Positions 5,914-9,278 of a stretch of DNA of 9,278 nt are shown piece by piece. The translations under genes and the position numbers were made by a program. The stretch is from the NCBI GenBank assembly GCA_007136525.1, contig SLGU01000357.1:1-9278 (forward strand), written 5' to 3'. Source of the DNA: Desulfobacteraceae bacterium (GTDB lineage Bacteria; Desulfobacterota; Desulfobacteria; Desulfobacterales; Desulfosalsimonadaceae). The number at the start of each line of letters is the position of its first letter. Position 1 is the first letter of the stretch. The notes under the pieces were generated by a model. That model was not told the origin of the DNA. It saw nothing but the letters and a program-made list of their open reading frames with translations, and ran no database searches.

Positions 5914-6948
5914 CAGGGTCTTTTCCAGGAGGACCTTCTCCAGAAGATCAAGCCGGATGGGTTCGACCACGGCACAGCCCATGCCGTTGAGCAGCACGAA
6001 ATGAATCAGGTCCCCTTCCCTTTTCTTGTCACGGGCAAGGGCGTCGATCACCGCGGGCACATCCATGGCGGCACGCGTGGGCAGGTTCAGCGATGCAAGC
6101 AGGTTTTCCAGCCGCGCCACATCATCGGCCGAAACCTTGCCCTTTTCCATTGAAAGCCTTGCAGCAGCCGCCATGCCGATGCTTACCGCGTGCCCATGGC
6201 GCAAGCCTGCGGTTTTTTCAAGGGCATGGCCCAGGGTGTGCCCGAAATTGAGCTTCCGGCGCTCGCCTTTTTCCCTTTCATCCCGTCTCACGATATCGGC
6301 CTTGATCAAAACGGAGCGGTGCACAATGGATTCAATGGTCTCGGGATCACCTGCCCCCGCTTTTCCGGCAAACGCTTCAAGTTCTTCAAAGTACTGGATA
6401 TCGGCAATGGCCGCGTGCTTGACGATTTCCGCAAACCCGCAGGCGCGCTCTTCTTCCGGAAGGGTGTCAAAAAAACGCGGGTCGCAGACAACCAGCTCCG
6501 GCTGGTTGAACGTCCCGACCATGTTCTTGTACCCCATGAAATTGACGCCGGTCTTGCCGCCCACGCCGGCGTCCACTTGGGCGAGCAGGGTGGTGGCCAT
6601 GTAGCCGAAACGCACACCGCGGAGGTAGGTGGATGCAACAAACCCGGTAACATCGCAGACGATGCCGCCGCCGATGCCCAGCAGGAAAACAGAGCGGTCC
6701 GCCTGGGCGGCAACCAGGCGTTCATAGATCACCCGGACCGTATCGAGCGTCTTGATCGCCTCCCCGGTGCCGATGACAATAACGTCGTCGGCCTTTGGAA
6801 AACGGTCTTCGTAAAGGCGCCGGACATTCTCGTCGGTGATGACGACCAGAGGGCAATTCTCCGGCAGGTATCTGCCGATGTCATCCATCGCCTGTCCCAC
6901 CAGAATCCTGGAATGGCCCGTCTGCCCGGATATTTCATGCGTTTTCAC
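5905..6948 (-). CDS. aroB: 3-dehydroquinate synthase
   Basis: This 347-residue enzyme converts DAHP to 3-dehydroquinate, the second shikimate-pathway step, using NAD and a divalent metal. The NAD-binding block is LGIGGGIVCDVTGFVASTY (90-108). It is followed by ATTLLAQVDAGVGGKTGVN and KNMVGTFNQP. The metal ligands are expected at Glu174 (FAEIVKHA), His237 (NFGHTLGHALE) and His253 (HGHAVSIGM). The spacing of the two histidines equals that of His271 and His287 in the Aspergillus enzyme. Length is normal. The start is a GTG at 6948, with a strong GGAGAGG five bases upstream, and gives the correct N-terminus. It lies downstream of aroF on the same strand, separated by the BrnTA module. An own promoter is not obvious; readthrough from the toxin-antitoxin operon is possible. 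Confidence 0.96.
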   Translation of the reverse strand: MKTHEISGQTGHSRILVGQAMDDIGRYLPENCPLVVITDENVRRLYEDRFPKADDVIVIGTGEAIKTLDTVRVIYERLVAAQADRSVFLLGIGGGIVCDVTGFVASTYLRGVRFGYMATTLLAQVDAGVGGKTGVNFMGYKNMVGTFNQPELVVCDPRFFDTLPEEERACGFAEIVKHAAIADIQYFEELEAFAGKAGAGDPETIESIVHRSVLIKADIVRRDEREKGERRKLNFGHTLGHALEKTAGLRHGHAVSIGMAAAARLSMEKGKVSADDVARLENLLASLNLPTRAAMDVPAVIDALARDKKREGDLIHFVLLNGMGCAVVEPIRLDLLEKVLLEKTLPA

Positions 6949-7011
6949 AAATCCTCTCCACCAATAATCAAAAAATGATGATCCGATTTATTGACGACTT
7001 CGCCTGATCTC

Positions 7012-7026
7012 GACTTTTTACGAGTC
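7012..7026. repeat. Hairpin remnant resembling the end of the 9064-9226 palindromic element
   Basis: GACT (7012-7015) and AGTC (7023-7026) flank a TTTTTACG loop, so the minus strand reads GGACTCGTAAAAAGTC. The end of the large palindrome near 9070 reads CGGCTTTGTAAAAAGCTC in the same layout. Both share the GTAAAAAG core, and the stem bases differ in a compensating way. The surrounding 6990-7030 segment is not coding. I read it as a solo end of a small mobile repeat, with modest confidence. Confidence 0.35.
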
Positions 7027-7032
7027 CATCCT

Positions 7033-7251
7033 TTATTGATCCCATTTAAATGAAAGCCTGCGATTGGATTGAACGCAGTCACGCAAATACAGATTGATTA
7101 AATTTTGATAGGGCACGCCTGTTTCCTCAGCTAAATTTTTAAAATAATCAATAACGTCGACGCCAATCCGGATGGTCACTTGTTTTTTTAAATGTTTAGC
7201 ATAAGGGTTGCGACGTCCTTTCAATTTTTCAAAATCATATTCTTTTCTCAT
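7033..7251 (-). CDS. brnA: BrnA-family antitoxin
   Basis: This 72-residue protein is the antitoxin partner of BrnT. The N-terminal 20 residues are basic and probably bind the toxin or are flexible. Residues 22-60 fit a ribbon-helix-helix fold: the strand KKQVTIRI (22-29), a helix VDVIDYFKNLAEETG (31-45), then a helix PYQNLINLYLRDCV (47-60). The tail RRLSFKW is typical of BrnA. Such proteins bind DNA as dimers and repress their own operon together with the toxin. The start codon overlaps the toxin stop in an ATGA junction, and AGGAG sits nine bases before it inside the toxin gene. Toxin-first order is usual for this family. The likely binding sites are the palindromes at 7540-7569. Confidence 0.85.
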   Translation of the reverse strand: MRKEYDFEKLKGRRNPYAKHLKKQVTIRIGVDVIDYFKNLAEETGVPYQNLINLYLRDCVQSNRRLSFKWDQ

Positions 7252-7541
7252 CCTGATCTCCTGAAATAAACGTCCTGCTCCTTTTTTGTTGCTTTTCTTG
7301 CTGAAATAATGCGTATTTTTGATTCATCGCTTTTATAACAATGGCAGACGGTTAAAACCTTTAAGCGCTGACTCATCCCCAAAAGGATGAACCGTTCTTC
7401 TCGAATGGAATGGTCGGGATCATCGAATTCAATGGCGTTTTCATCAAAAAAGACCGTCTGCGCGTCTTCAAAGGAAACACCATGTTTACTTTTGTTTGAT
7501 TCGTTTTTCTTGTCATCCCATTCAAAGATCAACTTTTTCAT
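7248..7541 (-). CDS. brnT: BrnT-family ribonuclease toxin
   Basis: This 97-residue protein matches the BrnT family, RelE-fold ribonucleases that stop translation when free of antitoxin. Family blocks are FEWDDKKNESNKSKHGVSFEDAQ (6-28), a DPDHS followed by REERFILLG (41-55), and RIISARKATKKEQDVY (77-92). The latter carries the conserved Arg, Glu and Tyr residues expected near the active site. The full-length, undamaged frame suggests a functional toxin. The gene precedes brnA with a four-base overlap. The ATG lies only six bases from the predicted -10 box, and no Shine-Dalgarno sequence is present, so its mRNA may be leaderless or nearly so. That would keep toxin translation low relative to brnA, which has a good ribosome-binding site. 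Confidence 0.88.
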   Translation of the reverse strand: MKKLIFEWDDKKNESNKSKHGVSFEDAQTVFFDENAIEFDDPDHSIREERFILLGMSQRLKVLTVCHCYKSDESKIRIISARKATKKEQDVYFRRSG

Positions 7542-7569
7542 AATTATTTTATAATTATTTAATAATTAT
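7540..7569. promoter_or_regulatory. Three 8-bp palindromes at 11-bp spacing, candidate BrnA operator
   Basis: ATAATTAT, itself a perfect palindrome, occurs at 7540-7547, 7551-7558 and 7562-7569. The start-to-start distance is exactly 11 bases, close to one DNA turn. The copies overlie the -10 box, the spacer and the brnT start codon. This is the layout expected for cooperative binding of ribbon-helix-helix dimers on one face of DNA. Binding by BrnA is inferred. Confidence 0.6.
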
Positions 7570-7576
7570 ATGTCAA
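7548..7576 (-). promoter_or_regulatory. brnTA promoter (sigma70 type)
   Basis: On the minus strand a perfect -35 box TTGACA (7576-7571) is followed after exactly 17 bases by TATAAA (7553-7548), five of six consensus matches. The expected start point is at about 7540-7542, coinciding with the brnT ATG. This is the best promoter in the window. Its -10 and spacer are covered by the palindromic repeats. Confidence 0.75.
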
Positions 7577-7747
7577 GCACTACAATCCGGAGGCTGCGTT
7601 TCTGACCCCATTTTATTCTCAAGGCGGTTGAAGATGCTTCGACGCTTGATCGGCTTGCGCCTTGCTGCCCTCGACTCTTGCCCAATGCGTTGATATATCT
7701 TCCAGGGGCTTATAAACTGACCAATTTCAATGCGGTTGTGATGCCGC
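7577..7747. other. Non-coding spacer with probable mobile-repeat debris between aroF and brnT
   Basis: No convincing gene is present in these 171 bases. On the minus strand the segment contains GGGGTCAGAAACGCAGCC, followed shortly by TTGACAT. From memory, similar GGGGTCAG ... TTGACAT borders recur around small repeats and RAYT-like elements in related genomes. An open frame crosses it (peptide ending MGSETQPPDCSA), but it begins inside aroF in a different frame and resembles no protein I know. The block is best read as a decayed repeat or transposon border. Confidence 0.4.
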
Positions 7748-8770
7748 CTAACCGGCCTTGCTGCTTCCGGTCGCGACTTCAAATATCGCCCGCAACTGGC
7801 GGCAGAGCGTTTCGAACTGATCTGGAAGCAGCGCCTGGCCGCCGTCGCATTTTGCGGTCTCCGGCGCATGATGCACCTCGATCATCAGGCCATGGGCACT
7901 CAGGGCCGCGGCCGCCCTGGCCAGCGGCATCACCTGATCCCTGTAACCGGCCGCATGGCTCGGGTCGACAATGACCGGCAGGTGGCTCTCCCGCCGGACC
8001 ACCGGTACCGCCGAAAGATCAAGGGTGTTCCTGCTGTGCTTGACAAAGGTGCGCACCCCCCGTTCGCAGAGGATCACATCCGGGTTGCCCTCGTTTACGA
8101 TATATTCCGCAGCCATGAGCCATTCGTCCACCGTGGCGGACATTCCGCGCTTGAGCAGGATGGGTTTTTTCGCGTGCCCGGCCCGACGCAGCAGGCTGAA
8201 ATTCTGCATGTTGCGCGTGCCGATCTGTATGATATCGGCGTAGTGTTCCACCATGTCGAAACAGTCCAGGTCCATGACCTCCGTCACAATGGGCAGCCCG
8301 AACGCCTCTCTCGCTTTTGCCAGGATTTTCAGGCCCTCCTCGCCAAGCCCATGAAATGCGTAAGGGGAAGTGCGGGGCTTGAACGCGCCGCCGCGAAACA
8401 AGTCCCCACCCGCATTTTTCACGCGTTCCGCGATGGTCATGACCTGCTCCTCGCTTTCAACCGCGCACGGGCCGCCGATAATGGCCAACTGGTCCCCACC
8501 GATGGCAACTCCCCCTACGTTTACAACCGTATCGACGGGGTGAAATTCCCGGCTGACAAGCTTGTAGGGCTTGGTTACCGCGATGGTTTCCTTGACACCA
8601 TCCAGGGAACGGAAAAGCGCATCGTCCACTGCCCCCTGGTTATAGAGCACGCCTATGGACACACGGTCCCCGCCGGGAATGGGGTGCGCCGCGTACCCGT
8701 GGAATTCCACGGTGCGGATGACGTGGTTTACCTGTTCATCGGTTGCATCCCGGTTCATGACGATCAGCAT
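7748..8770 (-). CDS. aroF: 3-deoxy-D-arabino-heptulosonate 7-phosphate (DAHP) synthase, type I-beta with N-terminal ferredoxin-like domain
   Basis: This 340-residue enzyme condenses phosphoenolpyruvate and erythrose 4-phosphate, the entry step of aromatic biosynthesis. The first ~70 residues (MLIVMNRDATDEQV...) form the ferredoxin-like regulatory domain of the Thermotoga-type enzyme, where Tyr or Phe bind. The barrel carries IIGGPCAVES (97-106), AFKPRTSPYAFHGLG (129-143), ILLKRGM (204-210) and DPSHAAG (269-275). The expected metal ligands Cys102, His272, Glu298 and Asp309 are present at the same numbers as in the Thermotoga maritima enzyme. Length is normal. The ATG at 8770 is preceded by a strong GGGAGGAG. 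A hairpin terminator about 50 bases upstream may attenuate transcription. aroB, the next enzyme, lies beyond the BrnTA insertion. Confidence 0.96.
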   Translation of the reverse strand: MLIVMNRDATDEQVNHVIRTVEFHGYAAHPIPGGDRVSIGVLYNQGAVDDALFRSLDGVKETIAVTKPYKLVSREFHPVDTVVNVGGVAIGGDQLAIIGGPCAVESEEQVMTIAERVKNAGGDLFRGGAFKPRTSPYAFHGLGEEGLKILAKAREAFGLPIVTEVMDLDCFDMVEHYADIIQIGTRNMQNFSLLRRAGHAKKPILLKRGMSATVDEWLMAAEYIVNEGNPDVILCERGVRTFVKHSRNTLDLSAVPVVRRESHLPVIVDPSHAAGYRDQVMPLARAAAALSAHGLMIEVHHAPETAKCDGGQALLPDQFETLCRQLRAIFEVATGSSKAG

Positions 8771-8820
8771 GATTTTCTCCTCCCGCTATAAAAACGTTTT
8801 CCCTTAAGGGTCACAAAACA

Positions 8821-8858
8821 AAAAAGCCGCGGCGTCCGTTGACGGCCCCGCGGCTTTT
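8821..8858 (-). terminator. Strong intrinsic terminator upstream of aroF, possible attenuator
   Basis: The arms AAAAGCCGCGG (8822-8832) and CCGCGGCTTTT (8848-8858) pair perfectly over 11 bases. The inner extension CGTC/GACG closes a four-base loop with a three-base bulge on one side. On the minus strand the stem is followed by TTTTTGTTTT, a good terminator tail; on the plus strand the tail is shorter. No plus-strand gene ends here. It therefore either ends the transcript of the crotonase gene (about 380 bases after its stop) or lies in the aroF leader as an attenuator. Confidence 0.8.
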
Positions 8859-8870
8859 ATTGCCAGATTT

Positions 8871-8942
8871 TCAGCTTTTTTTCAGGATGATACCGGCCAT
8901 GGGGCGCAACTGCACACACGGGGTGCGCGCCACCAGTACCAT
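8871..8942 (-). CDS. Possible 23-codon leader ORF of aroF (speculative)
   Basis: A short minus-strand ORF starts ATG GTA CTG GTG GCG CGC and ends ATC CTG AAA AAA AGC TGA. The stop lies 12 bases before the terminator hairpin, the position expected for an attenuator leader peptide. Within it GGCGC-GCAC and GTGC-AGTT-GCGCC can form a two-part stem that could act as a pause or alternative structure. Against it, the peptide has no Trp, Tyr or Phe, and the ribosome-binding site is poor. A TAGAAT -10-like box overlaps the start, which would exclude the ATG from a transcript begun there. It may simply be chance. Confidence 0.2.
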   Translation of the reverse strand: MVLVARTPCVQLRPMAGIILKKS

Positions 8943-9063
8943 TCTAAAATAAAAGAAATGCCTGTTTTATGGTTTCCGTCCATCATCTGCCATTGCATCC
9001 GGAAATAGGGTTTATGAAGGCTCAATTACTCTTTAGGGTCAATCATACTGTTCGTCAAGAAAA

Positions 9064-9226
9064 AATATTGACGGCTTTGTAAAAAGCTCAATATCTGCGT
9101 TGCGAGCAATTATTGAAGAATATCACGTACGGTCAAGTACGCTCAATTCTTCAACAATCGCTCGCGCCTTGATCTTGAGCTTTTTACAAAGCCGTCTGAT
9201 GGTGACTTCAGGGTGCCGTCAATATT
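9064..9226. mobile_element. Long palindromic MITE-like element
   Basis: A perfect 22-bp inverted repeat pairs 9070-9091 with 9175-9196 (it begins GACGGCTTTGTAAAAAGC). Inside it GCGAGCAATTATTGAAGAAT (left) pairs imperfectly with the complement of the 9147-9166 region. The centre holds a small CGTAC/GTACG hairpin (9126-9130, 9137-9141). Outside it AATATTGACGGC (9064-9075) is repeated inverted as GCCGTCAATATT at 9215-9226, giving nested ends. The element can fold almost end to end and encodes nothing, so it fits a non-autonomous mobile repeat or a large REP-like structure. It sits 11 bases after the stop of the crotonase gene, in a 467-base spacer before aroF. The parent transposase is not in the window. 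Confidence 0.7.
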
Positions 9227-9237
9227 GGCCGTTCGAT

Positions 9238-9278
9238 TTATTCGCCGGTAAACTTCGGGGGGCGTTTTTCAAGGAACG
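9238..9278 (-). CDS. Crotonase-family (enoyl-CoA hydratase/isomerase-like) protein, C-terminal fragment
   Basis: The last 41 bases hold the end of a minus-strand gene whose 5' part lies beyond the window. The visible peptide is FLEKRPPKFTGE followed by a TAA stop at 9240-9238. The ending FLEKRxPxFxG(E/K) is the classic C-terminus of enoyl-CoA hydratases and related crotonase-fold enzymes, which act on acyl-CoA thioesters. The incomplete codon before it (Ncg) would fit Ala, Ser, Thr or Pro; alanine is usual. Twelve residues cannot tell hydratase from isomerase, dehydrogenase-linked or benzoyl-CoA pathway members. Confidence 0.7.
   Translation of the reverse strand, partial: FLEKRPPKFTGE

Noticed and set aside
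6190..6978. 262-codon plus-strand ORF opposite aroB
   Set aside because: It is antisense to a clearly conserved aroB with all catalytic residues; the translation has no family resemblance.
7573..7869. 98-codon minus-strand ORF overlapping the 3' end of aroF
   Set aside because: It overlaps aroF out of frame, has no evident ribosome-binding site or family resemblance, and its tail lies in repeat-like debris.
7868..8791. 307-codon plus-strand ORF opposite aroF
   Set aside because: It is a mirror of the aroF codon pattern with no domain features, while aroF carries every expected motif.
8771..8945. T-box or known amino-acid riboswitch upstream of aroF
   Set aside because: I find no T-box consensus (AGGGTGGNACCGCG-like) or other recognisable riboswitch core, only the terminator and a simple stem.

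Overview
The window is a bacterial chromosomal segment of moderate to high GC. It most resembles a Desulfobacterota (sulfate-reducer-like) genome. That assignment rests on the gene mix: a WS/DGAT acyltransferase, paired ArsA/GET3-like ATPases, a PhaR-type regulator, an HTH/zinc-ribbon protein, a Thermotoga-type DAHP synthase, and abundant small hairpin repeats. It is an inference, not a demonstrated identity.

Left half (1-5878). A triple-hairpin repeat precedes a plus-strand wax-ester synthase/diacylglycerol acyltransferase (204-1586). Facing it, six bases from its stop, is a tight minus-strand operon. In transcription order it holds a PhaR/PHB_acc_N-type protein (3792-4382) and two different ArsA/GET3-family ATPases (2731-3759 and 1593-2738). 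The ATPases resemble the mycobacterial Rv3679/Rv3680 pair: one keeps the signature P-loop lysine and the other has lost it. A tract of about 14 heptamers sits directly upstream of the PhaR-like ribosome-binding site. Across a 285-base divergent spacer, a plus-strand patatin-like lipase (4668-5585) is followed 11 bases later by a small HTH plus zinc-ribbon protein (5597-5878). A neutral-lipid synthase, a granule-type regulator, an ATPase pair and a lipase side by side suggest a storage-lipid or membrane-protein handling locus. This is the most interesting hypothesis in the window.

Right half (5905-9278). All genes are on the minus strand. aroF (DAHP synthase, 7748-8770) and aroB (3-dehydroquinate synthase, 5905-6948) are the first two steps of the shikimate pathway. 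They are separated by a complete BrnT/BrnA toxin-antitoxin operon (7033-7541) bordered on both sides by repeat-like debris. The brnT promoter is overlaid by three copies of an 8-bp palindrome at exact 11-bp spacing, a strong candidate BrnA operator. Upstream of aroF lie a strong hairpin terminator, which could be an attenuator, a possible short leader ORF, and a long palindromic MITE-like element (9064-9226). The window ends inside the C-terminus of a crotonase-family (enoyl-CoA hydratase-like) gene.

All functional calls are from sequence reading and memory of families; no searches were run.
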